From SZUA-318 sp964412015 (lineage in GTDB: Bacteria > Gemmatimonadota > Gemmatimonadetes > Longimicrobiales > Gaopeijiaceae), in contig CAYPMO010000007.1 in NCBI GenBank assembly GCA_964412015.1, forward strand, positions 52,443 through 116,442: a stretch of DNA of 64,000 nucleotides, read 5' to 3'. Both the position numbers and the translations under genes were made by a program. The notes beneath the pieces are model-generated. The model saw only the letters and a list, made by a program, of their open reading frames with translations. It searched no databases and was not told where the DNA came from. Below are positions 1 through 8,779 of the stretch, in pieces; position 1 is the first letter of the stretch, and every line of letters starts with the position of its first letter.

Positions 1-1
1 G

Positions 2-1360
2 GTCGCGGACCTCCTGGGCGTGGATGGGACCGCCGTCCTCCTCGCGAGCGCCAAGGAGGGGATCGGCATCGACGAGATCCTCGAGGCGATCGTCGAACGG
101 GTCCCTTCGCCTCGGGGCGACCCTACGGCCCCCCTCCGCGCCCTGATCTTCGATTCATACTACGACAAGTACCTCGGCGCGATCCCGTCCGTGCGGGTCG
201 TGGACGGGATCGTGGAGCCGGGCACCCGGATCACCTTCGGGAACGTGGATCGCAGCTACGACGTGACCGAGGTGGGGTACCTCCGCCTGGGCAGGGTGCC
301 CCAGCCCCGCCTCACCCCCGGGGAAGTGGGTTACCTCGTGGCCGCCATCAAGGAGGTGGGCGACACCCGCGTAGGAGACACGGTACTGGACGCCGACAAC
401 CGGGCGGGCGAACTGCTGGCCGGGTATCGGAAGGCCCGCCCGATGGTGTTCGCGGGGCTCTATCCCACGTCTTCGGACGACTACGAGGACCTGCGGGACG
501 CCCTGGAGAAGCTGAAGCTCAACGACGCCTCCCTGCACTACGAGCCGGAGAGCTCCGTGGCGCTCGGCTTCGGGTTTCGCTGCGGCTTCCTGGGCCTCCT
601 GCACATGGAGGTCGTCCAGGAGCGGCTCGACCGCGAGTTCGGCGTGGATCTCATTACCACGGTGCCGAACGTGGAGTATCGCGTGCGGCTCACCAACGGT
701 GAGGAGCTTCGGATCGAGAGCCCTACGGCGCTGCCCGACCCCGGACGCATCGAGAGGGTGTCCGAGCCCATCGTGAAGGCGCATATCGTCTGTCCCGCCG
801 AGTACATCGGCAACGTCCAGAAGCTGTGTCACGAGCGGCGTGGCGTGTTCAAGGGGATGAGCTATCTCGATCCCCAACGGGTCGAGATCAACTTCGAGTT
901 GCCGCTCTCGGAGATCGTGCTGGACTTCTACGACCGGCTCAAGGGAAGCACACGCGGCTACGCCGCGCTCGATTATGAGTTCCTGGAGTATCGTGACGCC
1001 GAGCTCGTGAAGCTGGACGTCCTCCTCAACGGAGAGCCGGTGGACGCGTTCAGCGTCATCATCCATCGGGACGAAGCCTATGAGTACGGCCGAGACATGG
1101 TGCGGAAGCTCAAGGACCTCATTCCGCGCCAGCAGTACGAAGTCGCCCTCCAGGCGGCGATCGGCAACAACGTCATCGCGCGCAGCAACGTGAAGGCGCT
1201 GCGGAAGAACGTGACGGCCAAGTGCTACGGCGGTGATATCACGCGCAAGCGCAAGCTCCTGGAGAAGCAGAAGGAGGGGAAGAAGCGGATGAAGCAGGTG
1301 GGATCCGTCGAGATCCCGCAGGAGGCGTTCCTCGCCGTGCTGAACCTGCGTGAGGAGTGA
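2..1360 (+). CDS. lepA: Elongation factor 4 (LepA), 3' part, start outside window
   Basis: Ribosome-associated GTPase LepA/EF4, which acts on stalled or initiating ribosomes in the cytoplasm. The frame is open from base 2, so the gene is cut by the window edge. About 450 of the usual roughly 600 residues are visible. The first residues are the end of the G domain (the LLASAKEGIG stretch is the G5 region), followed by the EF-Tu-like barrel, the EF-G-like domains III and V, and the LepA-specific C-terminal domain ending in a lysine/arginine-rich stretch (ITRKRKLLEKQKEGKKRMK). That tail is diagnostic for LepA rather than EF-G or TypA. The stop codon overlaps the next start (TGATG), so the glycosyltransferase behind it is probably co-translated. 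Confidence 0.97.
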   Translation, partial: VADLLGVDGTAVLLASAKEGIGIDEILEAIVERVPSPRGDPTAPLRALIFDSYYDKYLGAIPSVRVVDGIVEPGTRITFGNVDRSYDVTEVGYLRLGRVPQPRLTPGEVGYLVAAIKEVGDTRVGDTVLDADNRAGELLAGYRKARPMVFAGLYPTSSDDYEDLRDALEKLKLNDASLHYEPESSVALGFGFRCGFLGLLHMEVVQERLDREFGVDLITTVPNVEYRVRLTNGEELRIESPTALPDPGRIERVSEPIVKAHIVCPAEYIGNVQKLCHERRGVFKGMSYLDPQRVEINFELPLSEIVLDFYDRLKGSTRGYAALDYEFLEYRDAELVKLDVLLNGEPVDAFSVIIHRDEAYEYGRDMVRKLKDLIPRQQYEVALQAAIGNNVIARSNVKALRKNVTAKCYGGDITRKRKLLEKQKEGKKRMKQVGSVEIPQEAFLAVLNLREE

Positions 1361-2364
1361 TGCCGAGACCCGCCGACGCGGCCGGGGACCGGCGCGTCGT
1401 GAGGGCGCCCAACCACGTGGGCGACGTCGTCATGGCCCTGCCGGCCCTGGCCGCGTGCGGTGCGGACGTCGTCGTACGGAGGTCGTTGGTGCCCCTGCTC
1501 GAGATGGGGAGACATCCCGGCCACGTGCTGCCCCTGGACCGTGGGGTCACCGGTTGGCTGCGCGCGGTGGACACGCTTCGGAGCGGGGCGTACGGAGACG
1601 GACTGCTGCTCACGCCCTCGTTCGGCTCGGCGTTCCTCTTCCGCTCAGGAGGCATCCCTCGGGTGCGCGGGACGAAGACCGACGGCCGGGGCTGGCTGTT
1701 GACGGACGGCGTGCCCCGGGAGGCGCTGCGCGGGCGGCACCGGATCGCGCAGTATCGCCTGCTGCTCGGACAGGACCCCGAGGTTCCCGCTCCTCTTCCC
1801 GTGCTCGCGTCTCCGTCCGCGGTTCGCGAACGCTGGAAGGAGTGGATAGGTGGGGAAGGCCCTCTGGTGGGGCTCGTGCCCGGCTCCAACGCGCCCGCGC
1901 GGCGCTGGCCGGCGGCGCGGTTCGCCTCGCTCGCGGGGGTGTTGCGCTCGGAGGGATACCAGGTGGTCGTCGTGGGCGGTGCCGCGGAGGTGGAGCTCAC
2001 CGCGCGGGTCGCCGACGCCGCACCGGGGGTTCGTGACGCGGGCGGCAAGACCGATCTGCCCGACCTGGCGGCGCTCCTCTCCCTGTGCGCCGTGGTTGTC
2101 ACGAACGACACGGGACCGATGCATGTTGCGGCGGCCGTCGGGACTCCGACCGTCACGTTGTGGGGCCCCTCCGACCCCGATGAGGTGGCGCCGCCCGGCG
2201 GGCGACAGGTTCGGGTCGTGGGTGCGGCCATTCCCTGCCGTCCGTGCTTCAAGAACCATTGCCCTCGGTCCGGAGTGGGCACGATGCTACGGGATGCTCG
2301 CGATGAATGCATGAACCTGATCGAGGTGGAAACCGTGCTGGTATCGGTCCACTCGCTCGCCTAG
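1360..2364 (+). CDS. Glycosyltransferase family 9 (heptosyltransferase-like)
   Basis: Likely transfers a heptose or related sugar from an ADP-sugar to the lipopolysaccharide core at the inner face of the cytoplasmic membrane. The GT9 pattern is clear: an N-terminal segment with PNHVGDVVMALPAL, a central LVPGSNAPARRWP donor-site segment, and the C-terminal NDTGPMHVAAAVGTPT motif followed by LWGPSDP. A cysteine-bearing tail (CRPCFKNHCP) like that of the WaaF group follows. The ATG at 1360 overlaps the lepA stop by one base; a GTG three bases earlier is also possible. GmhA, which makes the heptose precursor, is encoded elsewhere in this window (45955). Acceptor and donor specificity cannot be told from sequence alone. 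Confidence 0.85.
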   Translation: MPRPADAAGDRRVVRAPNHVGDVVMALPALAACGADVVVRRSLVPLLEMGRHPGHVLPLDRGVTGWLRAVDTLRSGAYGDGLLLTPSFGSAFLFRSGGIPRVRGTKTDGRGWLLTDGVPREALRGRHRIAQYRLLLGQDPEVPAPLPVLASPSAVRERWKEWIGGEGPLVGLVPGSNAPARRWPAARFASLAGVLRSEGYQVVVVGGAAEVELTARVADAAPGVRDAGGKTDLPDLAALLSLCAVVVTNDTGPMHVAAAVGTPTVTLWGPSDPDEVAPPGGRQVRVVGAAIPCRPCFKNHCPRSGVGTMLRDARDECMNLIEVETVLVSVHSLA

Positions 2365-2371
2365 GAGAGCC

Positions 2372-3355
2372 ATGGGTCGCTGGGTGGTGGGACTCGACAT
2401 CGGAGGCACCAACGTGGTGGTCGGCCTCGTCCCCGCCGCAGGCGGGCGGCCGGCCTCGCTCCGCAGGCGCAGCACGCCCTCGCTCGGCAGCCAGCTCGAG
2501 GTCGTGGCGGAGCTGGCCCGGTTGATCCAGGAAGTCATCGAGGAGGGACTCGAGGCGAGCGGTGACAGCGATGGTGACGTGCTGGGCTTGGGCATCGGGA
2601 GTCCCGGCCCGCTCGACCTGGAGCGCGGGATCATCCTGGACGCGTTCAACCTCGGTTGGAGGGATTTCGCGTTACGGGACGCGCTCCAGTCCGAAGTCGG
2701 GCTGCCCGCCATCCTCGACAACGACGCGAACTGCGCGACATGGGGAGAATACTGGCAGGGAGCGGGACGGGGCGCGCGGAGCCTCGTCGGAATCACGCTG
2801 GGGACGGGCATCGGGGGCGGGTTGATCCTCGACGGCCGGCTCGTGCACGGAGCGTCGGGGACGGCCGGAGAGATCGGCCACATGAGCATCGACTTCCACG
2901 GACGCCGGTGCAAGTGCGGCAACTACGGGTGCCTCGAGGCTTACGCCTCCGGACCCAACATCGCCGCCCGGGCGCGCGAAGGCCTGGAGGCGGGCGCCGA
3001 GTCGCTGCTCACCACGCTGGTGGAGGGAAACCTCGACAGGCTCACGGCCGCGACCGTCTACGAGGCCATCCTCGAAGGCGACGCCTACGCCGGCGAGGTC
3101 ATGCTGGAGACCGCCAAGATCCTGGGGGCGGGCCTCGCGAACATCGTGAACGTCCTGAACCCGCAAACGGTCGTGATCGTGGGCGGGGTGACCAGGGCGG
3201 GGCACTATCTGTTCAACCCGCTGCGGGCCGAGGTCCGCAGGCGCGCTTTCAAGAGAGCCGAGCAGGCGTGCCGGATCGTGCCCGGCGAGCTTCCCGACAC
3301 GGCCGGCGTGATCGGGGCGGCGGGCCGGTTCCTCGCCGAGCGGGGGATGGGTTGA
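2372..3355 (+). CDS. glk: ROK family glucokinase
   Basis: Phosphorylates glucose (or a close hexose) with ATP in the cytoplasm. The ROK hallmarks are present: the phosphate-binding DIGGTN at residues 9-14, the sugar-binding DNDANC at 116-121, the GTGIGGG nucleotide loop near 144-150, EIGH at 167-170, and the zinc-binding cysteines C180, C182 and C187 in CKCGNYGCLE. There is no N-terminal DNA-binding helix-turn-helix, so it is a kinase and not a ROK repressor. AGGAGAG lies just upstream of the ATG. It sits between a glycosyltransferase and a PfkB-family kinase in a tight run. Glucokinase is the usual assignment for this length (327 residues), but other hexoses are possible. Confidence 0.88.
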   Translation: MGRWVVGLDIGGTNVVVGLVPAAGGRPASLRRRSTPSLGSQLEVVAELARLIQEVIEEGLEASGDSDGDVLGLGIGSPGPLDLERGIILDAFNLGWRDFALRDALQSEVGLPAILDNDANCATWGEYWQGAGRGARSLVGITLGTGIGGGLILDGRLVHGASGTAGEIGHMSIDFHGRRCKCGNYGCLEAYASGPNIAARAREGLEAGAESLLTTLVEGNLDRLTAATVYEAILEGDAYAGEVMLETAKILGAGLANIVNVLNPQTVVIVGGVTRAGHYLFNPLRAEVRRRAFKRAEQACRIVPGELPDTAGVIGAAGRFLAERGMG

Positions 3356-3360
3356 CCCGG

Positions 3361-4344
3361 ATGGCCGAGAAGACCCTCGGTGTCGTAGGCACGATGGTGT
3401 GGGACCGGATCTTCAACCGCGATGGCCGCGAGAGCCCGGTGGAGGAATGGGGTGGCATCTCCTACGCGCTTTCCGCAGTGCGTGCCGCCCTCCCGGACGC
3501 CTGGAGGATCCTGCCGATCGTGAAGGTGGGAAGGGACCTGGCGGAGGAGGCCTTCCACTTCATGGCGGAGATCCCCGGGATGGACGTCTCGACGGTCATG
3601 GTCGTCCCGGAGCCGAACAATCGTGTCGAGCTCCGATACGCGAACGCGGACCGCCGTACCGAGAAGCTCCGGGGTGGAACCCCCCCCTGGACCTGGGCCG
3701 AGCTGGCCCCGCCTCTCGACCTCTGCGACGCGCTGTACGTGAACTTCATCTCGGGGATGGAGATGGACCTCTCCACCGCCCGGGCGCTTCGCACCGGGTA
3801 CCCCGGGCCGACGTATGCGGACCTGCACTCGCTCTTTCTCGGAATCACGACCGAGGGACTGCGCGTACCCCGATCGCTCCGGGGGTGGGGGGATTGGCTC
3901 CGGTGCTTCGACGGGGTCCAGATGAACGAGGACGAGTTCGACCTGCTCGGCCTCGCGTCGGGCGACCCCTGGCAGGTGACCGCGGACGTCCTCGGTCCCG
4001 ATCTCAAGTTGTTGACCGTGACCCTCGGGCCCAAGGGCGCGGCGTACGTGGCTGCGCCGGACTTCGCGTCGGATCCGCTCCTCTGGCGACGGCGGACGAC
4101 GGTGCCGCGCGCGGGGACCGCGCGGTCGGGTCGTGTCCCCGTACCCGGACCTCCGCGGGTCGGGGACCCGACCGGGTGCGGCGACGTCTGGGGTGCTACC
4201 TTCTTTGCGCGCCTCCTGGCCGGTGACGGCCTGGAGGACGCCATGGCCGAGGCCAACCGACTGGCCTCTCGCAATGTCGAGCATCGGGGCGCCAGGGGCC
4301 TGTATCGGCACCTGTCGGGACGCCTCTCCCACATGGGGGGCTAG
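3361..4344 (+). CDS. PfkB family carbohydrate kinase
   Basis: Member of the ribokinase/PfkB fold, expected to phosphorylate a sugar or nucleoside with ATP. The C-terminal family signature is VGDPTGCGDVWGA, with the catalytic base at D275; the usual GAGD reads GCGD here, an allowed but uncommon variant. The middle holds the QMNEDEF segment typical of the family (residues about 187-193) and TVTLGPKGAA, the ATP-binding strand. The N-terminal half is divergent and the substrate-binding residues are not recognisable, so no substrate is proposed. The ATG at 3361 follows the glucokinase stop by five bases. Length is 327 residues, normal for the family. Confidence 0.8.
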   Translation: MAEKTLGVVGTMVWDRIFNRDGRESPVEEWGGISYALSAVRAALPDAWRILPIVKVGRDLAEEAFHFMAEIPGMDVSTVMVVPEPNNRVELRYANADRRTEKLRGGTPPWTWAELAPPLDLCDALYVNFISGMEMDLSTARALRTGYPGPTYADLHSLFLGITTEGLRVPRSLRGWGDWLRCFDGVQMNEDEFDLLGLASGDPWQVTADVLGPDLKLLTVTLGPKGAAYVAAPDFASDPLLWRRRTTVPRAGTARSGRVPVPGPPRVGDPTGCGDVWGATFFARLLAGDGLEDAMAEANRLASRNVEHRGARGLYRHLSGRLSHMGG

Positions 4345-4347
4345 AGG

Positions 4348-5241
4348 GTGCAGGTCATCGCGGTGTCGGGCTCGCTGGACCAGCAGACGGTGGAGGACCT
4401 CCTCGACCGCGTCCCCGGTCCGGGCGAGGGCCGCACGCTCTTCGACGCACGCCATGTGCGGTGGGTGGATCCCCATGGGATGTTGGCGCTGCTCGTGGCT
4501 GGGGTGGTCACCCGGGATCGCCAGAGCGCCCTGCCTCGGCTGGAAGTACCGGAGAGCACCGATGTGCTCGGCTACCTCAGCCGCATGGGGTTCTTCCGCG
4601 AGGCCCAGGGGATCTTCGAGTTCGACGACCGCGTGCCGCGCCGGAGCCCGGGGCCATCGGAGGTGCTGCTGGAGATCACGCCGATCCGGGCCAACGCGGA
4701 CGTGCACGAGGTGGTGAACCGTGTCCAGAGCCGAGCGGGCGCCATCCTCTCCTCGAAGCTGGGATACCCTCCCTCGGCCGTGGTCCAGTTCTCGGTGATC
4801 CTCTCGGAGGTCTGCCAGAACGTGATCGAGCACGCCGATGGGCCGGGGTGGGTGGCCGCGCAGGCGTACAACTGGGCACAGAGGATCGGCCGCTGGGTCG
4901 TGGTGATCTCGGTGATGGATCTGGGTCGGGGGTTCCGCGGGTCGCTCGCGGAGGAGCACGCCGCCCGCTATGGAGATCGCTGGAGCGACGCCACCGCTCT
5001 GGAGGCCGCGTTCCTCCACGGGCTCACGCGGTTCCCGGATTCGGGGAGGGGGCAGGGAATCCAGCAGATCCGCAGGCAGGTGCAGCGGTGGAACGGCGCG
5101 ATCACCATCCGCAGCGGCTCGGCCCGGATCGGCCAGGTACCGGAGTGGGACGACACCCCGCCCCTCGCGGACGGGCTGACAGCGTTTCCGGGAGCGCAGA
5201 TCGGCATCGTGCTCCCGGCCCGGGAGGGGACGCCCGGATGA
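4348..5241 (+). CDS. STAS domain fused to HATPase (anti-sigma-type) regulator
   Basis: A 297-residue regulator with two parts. Residues 1 to about 90 resemble a STAS domain (anti-anti-sigma fold), with the core LFDARHVRWVDPHGMLALLV. Residues about 115-290 form a GHKL/histidine-kinase-type ATPase: N box E154...N158...H162, G1 box DLGRG at 191-195, and G2 box GRGQG at 233-237. Such ATPases act as serine kinases or anti-sigma factors in partner switching; the STAS partner domain is normally a separate protein. The start is GTG at 4348, three bases after the previous stop, and its own stop overlaps the next ATG (ATGA). The target sigma factor or other client is unknown and no histidine phospho-acceptor is evident. 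Confidence 0.72.
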   Translation: MQVIAVSGSLDQQTVEDLLDRVPGPGEGRTLFDARHVRWVDPHGMLALLVAGVVTRDRQSALPRLEVPESTDVLGYLSRMGFFREAQGIFEFDDRVPRRSPGPSEVLLEITPIRANADVHEVVNRVQSRAGAILSSKLGYPPSAVVQFSVILSEVCQNVIEHADGPGWVAAQAYNWAQRIGRWVVVISVMDLGRGFRGSLAEEHAARYGDRWSDATALEAAFLHGLTRFPDSGRGQGIQQIRRQVQRWNGAITIRSGSARIGQVPEWDDTPPLADGLTAFPGAQIGIVLPAREGTPG

Positions 5242-5819
5242 CCGACCTCCCGCTGGATCCGATCGCGATCGACGTCGGCAACCTGCTGCACCGGACGGTC
5301 GCGTCCTTGTACTCCCATCTCGTCACCAGACCGACCGGACGCGCGGTTCGCATGGCCATCGAGACCCAGCTCGCCGAGCTGGGCGAGCGCTCGCTCTCCC
5401 TCATCGATCTCTCCGAGGTCTCGGTCCTGGATTTCTCCTGTGCGGACGAGGTGGTGGCCAAACTCCTGCAGCGATACGGTCCCGAGGAGCACACGCAGGC
5501 GTACTTCGTGTTCCGCGGGGTGCGCGAGCCCCATCGTGATCCGATCGAGGTGGCGCTCAGGCGCCAACATCTCGCCGCGGTGGCGGAGACCGCGCCGGGA
5601 CGCTTCGAGCTCCTCGGGGAGCGCTCGGAGGAGGAGGACCGGGCGTGGAAGATCCTGGAGGAGCGGGGGCTCGTCACTTGCGAAGATATCTCCGTGCTGT
5701 TCCCGGACGGTGCCCAGAGACGGGCCCTCGACGGGCTCGTGGATCGGCGGCTCGTCTTCACGAGTCCCATCACCGGTCGGTACCATGCGCTGAGCCGCCT
5801 GGTCGCTCATCTGATGTGA
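5238..5819 (+). CDS. STAS-like (DUF4325-type) protein, partner of upstream ATPase
   Basis: A 193-residue cytoplasmic protein. Residues about 45-80 carry the pattern LIDLSEVSVLDFSCADEVVAKLL, a strand-turn-helix resembling the DUF4325 STAS-like family, which frequently accompanies GHKL ATPases. The C-terminal third (about 130-193) is rich in charged helices and resembles a small winged-helix region, but that is a weak impression. It overlaps the STAS-ATPase gene by four bases (ATGA), so the pair is almost certainly made together and probably interact. I infer a partner-switching role. What the module controls is not visible; the linked genes are sugar kinases and a sulfur amino acid enzyme. Confidence 0.6.
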   Translation: MTDLPLDPIAIDVGNLLHRTVASLYSHLVTRPTGRAVRMAIETQLAELGERSLSLIDLSEVSVLDFSCADEVVAKLLQRYGPEEHTQAYFVFRGVREPHRDPIEVALRRQHLAAVAETAPGRFELLGERSEEEDRAWKILEERGLVTCEDISVLFPDGAQRRALDGLVDRRLVFTSPITGRYHALSRLVAHLM

Positions 5820-5827
5820 GGTAGACA

Positions 5828-7003
5828 ATGGCCGAGCGCAGCAGAAAGCACGCTCCGAACCCCGGCCTCGCCACCCGCGGCGTGCACGGAGGTGAACCGC
5901 CCCGTATCCCGGGTCAGCCGGTGGTTCCCCCCATCGTGCAGAGCGCGACGTTCCTGTGGGGAAGCCCGGCCGACGGGGAGCTGCTCTACAGCCGGTACGG
6001 GAACAACCCCAATCAGGTGCTCCTCGGGACGAAGGTGGCGGCGTTGGAGGGCATGGCGGCCGGGGCGGCGCTCGCGAGCGGAATGGGTGCGACGGCCATG
6101 ACGATCCTGGCGCTCACGAAGGCGGGCGACCACGTCGTGGCGTCGTCGTATCTCTACGGTGCGACGTATGCGCTGCTCAGGGACGAGCTGCCGCGTCGTG
6201 GAGTACAGACCACCTTCGTGGACCCCGAGCGGGGGCGCTGGGCGGAGGCAGTCCGTCCGGAGACCCGCGTCGTGATGCTCGAGACGCCGACGAATCCGAC
6301 GCTGCGCATCCTGGATCCCCGGCCGATCGCCGCGCTCGCCCACGCGCGGGGGATCCGGGTCGTCCTGGACGCTACGTTCGCGTCCCCGGTGAACCTGAAC
6401 CCCGGTCCGCTGGGCGTGGACGTGGTGATCCATAGCGCCACGAAGTACATGGGAGGCCATTCGGACCTAATCGCGGGACTGGTAGCCGGCCCGCAGGAGG
6501 TCGTGACCGAGATCGTGCGAATGGCCCGGCTGTACGGTCCTGCCCTCGACGCGCACGCGGCGTGGCTGCTGGATCGCGGCCTCCGCACTCTGGACGTCCG
6601 GGTGAAGCGCCACAACGAGAACGCGCTCGAGCTGGCCCGCTGGTTCGAGCGGCAGCCGCAGGTGGCCCGCGTCCTGTATCCCGGTCTGGAGAGTCACCCC
6701 GACCACGCCCTGGCGCGCGAGTTGTTGCGCGGCTTCGGGGGGATGCTGAGCATCGTGCTACGCGGCGGGGGCGCCGCCGCCGACCGCTTCACGGCGGCGC
6801 TCGAGCTCGCGATGGTGGCGCCCAGCCTCGGCGGCGTGGAGACGCTCGTGTCGCAGCCGCGTTATACGTCCCACGCGGGACTCACGGCCGCGGAGCGCGA
6901 GGCCCAGGGGATCGCGGACGGATTCGTGCGGATCAGCGTGGGCGTCGAGGACGCGGAGGACCTGCGCGCGGATTTCGCGCGGGCCCTGGAGGCCGCGGGG
7001 TAG
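5828..7003 (+). CDS. Trans-sulfuration enzyme family PLP-dependent protein (cystathionine gamma-synthase/lyase type)
   Basis: PLP enzyme of the Cys/Met metabolism family, 391 residues. Visible family features are YSRYGNNPN near residues 55-62 (phosphate-binding Tyr and Arg from the neighbouring subunit), SGMGA at 84-88, D181 that pairs with the pyridine nitrogen, and the Schiff-base lysine K206 in HSATKYMGGHSD. The family includes cystathionine gamma-synthase, cystathionine gamma-lyase, methionine gamma-lyase and O-acetylhomoserine sulfhydrylase; sequence reading alone does not separate them here. The N-terminal LATRGVHGGEPP matches the usual family start, supporting ATG 5828. It follows the STAS pair by eight bases and is convergent with the P5C dehydrogenase gene. 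Confidence 0.85.
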   Translation: MAERSRKHAPNPGLATRGVHGGEPPRIPGQPVVPPIVQSATFLWGSPADGELLYSRYGNNPNQVLLGTKVAALEGMAAGAALASGMGATAMTILALTKAGDHVVASSYLYGATYALLRDELPRRGVQTTFVDPERGRWAEAVRPETRVVMLETPTNPTLRILDPRPIAALAHARGIRVVLDATFASPVNLNPGPLGVDVVIHSATKYMGGHSDLIAGLVAGPQEVVTEIVRMARLYGPALDAHAAWLLDRGLRTLDVRVKRHNENALELARWFERQPQVARVLYPGLESHPDHALARELLRGFGGMLSIVLRGGGAAADRFTAALELAMVAPSLGGVETLVSQPRYTSHAGLTAAEREAQGIADGFVRISVGVEDAEDLRADFARALEAAG

Positions 7004-7004
7004 G

Positions 7005-7021
7005 GGAGCGAGATCCGCTCC
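7005..7021. terminator. Short hairpin between convergent genes, possible weak terminator
   Basis: A perfect 6-bp inverted repeat (GGAGCG / CGCTCC) with a 5-base loop lies in the 35-base gap between two converging genes. It could end transcription from either side, but there is no T-run on either strand, so the assignment is tentative. Confidence 0.3.
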
Positions 7022-7038
7022 GCGTCGAGGAGCGCGCG

Positions 7039-8667
7039 CTACTTCCCTTCCATGAAGGGATACCGGTAGCTCCTCGGCGGCACGAACGTCTCCTTGATCG
7101 TGCGCGCACTCACCCAGCGCATGAGGTTCAACGCGCTGCCCGCTTTGTCGTTCGTACCCGAGCCGCGCGCGCCGCCGAAGGGCTGCTGGCCCACCACGGC
7201 TCCGGTCGGCTTGTCATTGATGTAGAAGTTCCCCGCCGTGTTCCGCAGAGCTTCCAGGGCCTCGCGGATGGCCCGACGATCCTGCGCGAAGACGGCGCCG
7301 GTGAGGGCGTAGGGCGACGTCTCGTCCACGATCTTCAGGGTGTCCGACCAGTCCTTGTCCTTGTAGACGTAGACGGTCATGACGGGACCGAAGATCTCCT
7401 CGCACATGGACTCGTAGGACGGGGTCTTCGCGAGGAGGATCGTGGGGCGGATGAAGTAGCCGGTCGAGTCGTCGCAGTCGCCTCCGGCGATCACCTGTGC
7501 GTCGGACGACGTCTTCGCCCGCTCGATGTAGCCCTTGATCTTCTCGAACGCGACCTTGTCGATCACCGCTCCCATGAAATTCGAGAAATCGGCGACGTCC
7601 CCCATCGTGATGTCGTTGGTCTCCACGACCAGTTGGTCCTCGATCTCGGCCCAGATGCTCCTCGGCACGTAGGCGCGGGAGGCCGCCGAGCACTTCTGCC
7701 CCTGGTACTCGAACGCACCGCGGAGGATCGCGGTGAGCAGGGCCTGGGGGTCGGCGGAGGGGTGGGCGACGATGAAGTCCTTCCCGCCCGTCTCTCCCAC
7801 GATCCTGGGATACGACCGGTAGCTCCCGATGTGGTCGCCGATCGTCTTCCAGAACGACTTGAACACGGTCGTCGAGCCCGTGAAATGCACGCCGCCGAAG
7901 TCCCGATTCGACAGGATCTCGTCCGTGATCTCACCCGAATTCCCCGTGATGACGTTGATCACCCCCGGCGGGAACCCCGCCTCCTGGAACAGCTTGGCGA
8001 GGTGGTAGTTCGAGAGCATGGCGGTCCGCGCGGGCTTCCAGATCACCGTGTTCCCCATCAGGGCCGGTGACGTGGGCAGGTTGCCCCCGATGGACGTGAA
8101 GTTGAACGGGGTGATCGCGTACACGAACCCCTCGAGCGCACGGTATTCGGTGCGGTTCCACATCCCCGGATCGGACAGCGGCTGCTCCGTGTAGATCTTC
8201 TCCGCGAAGTGGACGTTGAAGCGGAAGAAGTCCACGAGCTCCGCCGCCGCGTCGATCTCGGCCTGGTGGGCGGTCTTGCTCTGACCGAGCATGGTGGCCG
8301 CGTTGATCGTCTGGCGCCACGGGCCGGAAAGCAGTTCGGCCGCTTTCAGGAAGATCGACGCGCGATCCTCCCAGGGCGTCGTGGACCAGTCGTGGTGGGC
8401 GGCCATCGCCGCCGCGACCGCGTTCTTCACCTCGGCGCGCCCGGCCTTGTGCGCTCTGGCGAGCAGCCGGCCGTGGTCGTGGGGCGCGACGACGTCCAGC
8501 GTCTCTCCCGTGCGGATCTCCTCACCGCCGATGATGAGCGGGATGTCGATCGGCGTTGCCGATAGGGTCTTCAGGCGTTCCTTCAGCTCGGCGCGCTCCG
8601 GCGTCCCGGGGGCGTAGGACAGCACGGGCTCGTTCCGGGGCGGCGGGACCTTCACGTTGCCGTTCAT
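7039..8667 (-). CDS. pruA: L-glutamate gamma-semialdehyde (delta-1-pyrroline-5-carboxylate) dehydrogenase
   Basis: Oxidises glutamate semialdehyde to glutamate with NAD+, the second step of proline breakdown. The aldehyde dehydrogenase catalytic pair is present: general base E292 in GETGGKD and nucleophile C326 in YQGQKCSAASR. The C-terminal GQQPFGGARGSGTNDKAG segment is characteristic of P5C dehydrogenases. Length from the chosen ATG at 8667 is 542 residues, matching the single-domain P5CDH type. An ATG 48 bases upstream would add a Pro/His-rich stretch unlike the family. No proline dehydrogenase gene is adjacent in this window. It reads towards the trans-sulfuration gene and follows a strong terminator of the tyrosine kinase gene. 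Confidence 0.93.
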   Translation of the reverse strand: MNGNVKVPPPRNEPVLSYAPGTPERAELKERLKTLSATPIDIPLIIGGEEIRTGETLDVVAPHDHGRLLARAHKAGRAEVKNAVAAAMAAHHDWSTTPWEDRASIFLKAAELLSGPWRQTINAATMLGQSKTAHQAEIDAAAELVDFFRFNVHFAEKIYTEQPLSDPGMWNRTEYRALEGFVYAITPFNFTSIGGNLPTSPALMGNTVIWKPARTAMLSNYHLAKLFQEAGFPPGVINVITGNSGEITDEILSNRDFGGVHFTGSTTVFKSFWKTIGDHIGSYRSYPRIVGETGGKDFIVAHPSADPQALLTAILRGAFEYQGQKCSAASRAYVPRSIWAEIEDQLVVETNDITMGDVADFSNFMGAVIDKVAFEKIKGYIERAKTSSDAQVIAGGDCDDSTGYFIRPTILLAKTPSYESMCEEIFGPVMTVYVYKDKDWSDTLKIVDETSPYALTGAVFAQDRRAIREALEALRNTAGNFYINDKPTGAVVGQQPFGGARGSGTNDKAGSALNLMRWVSARTIKETFVPPRSYRYPFMEGK

Positions 8668-8725
8668 GTTCGTCGGGACTCGATGGTCGGGGTGGGAGTG
8701 GGCTCCACGCGGCAAGAAGAAAGGA

Positions 8726-8755
8726 GGGCGGGGGAACCGAACCGTTCTCCCGCCC
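8726..8755 (-). terminator. Rho-independent terminator of the tyrosine autokinase gene
   Basis: A 12-bp stem (8726-8737 with 8744-8755, all paired, one G-U) and a 6-base loop. Read on the minus strand it is followed by TCCTTTCTTCTT, a proper pyrimidine-rich tail. It lies between the stop of the BY-kinase gene and the start of pruA, so the two genes on this strand are separate transcripts. Confidence 0.8.
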
Positions 8756-8779
8756 CCCCGTAGACTCTCCGGGCTGTGC

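Noticed and set aside
3205..5019. A 604-codon minus-strand frame over the PfkB and STAS-ATPase genes
   Set aside because: It spans several plus-strand genes with clear motifs and has no domain of its own.
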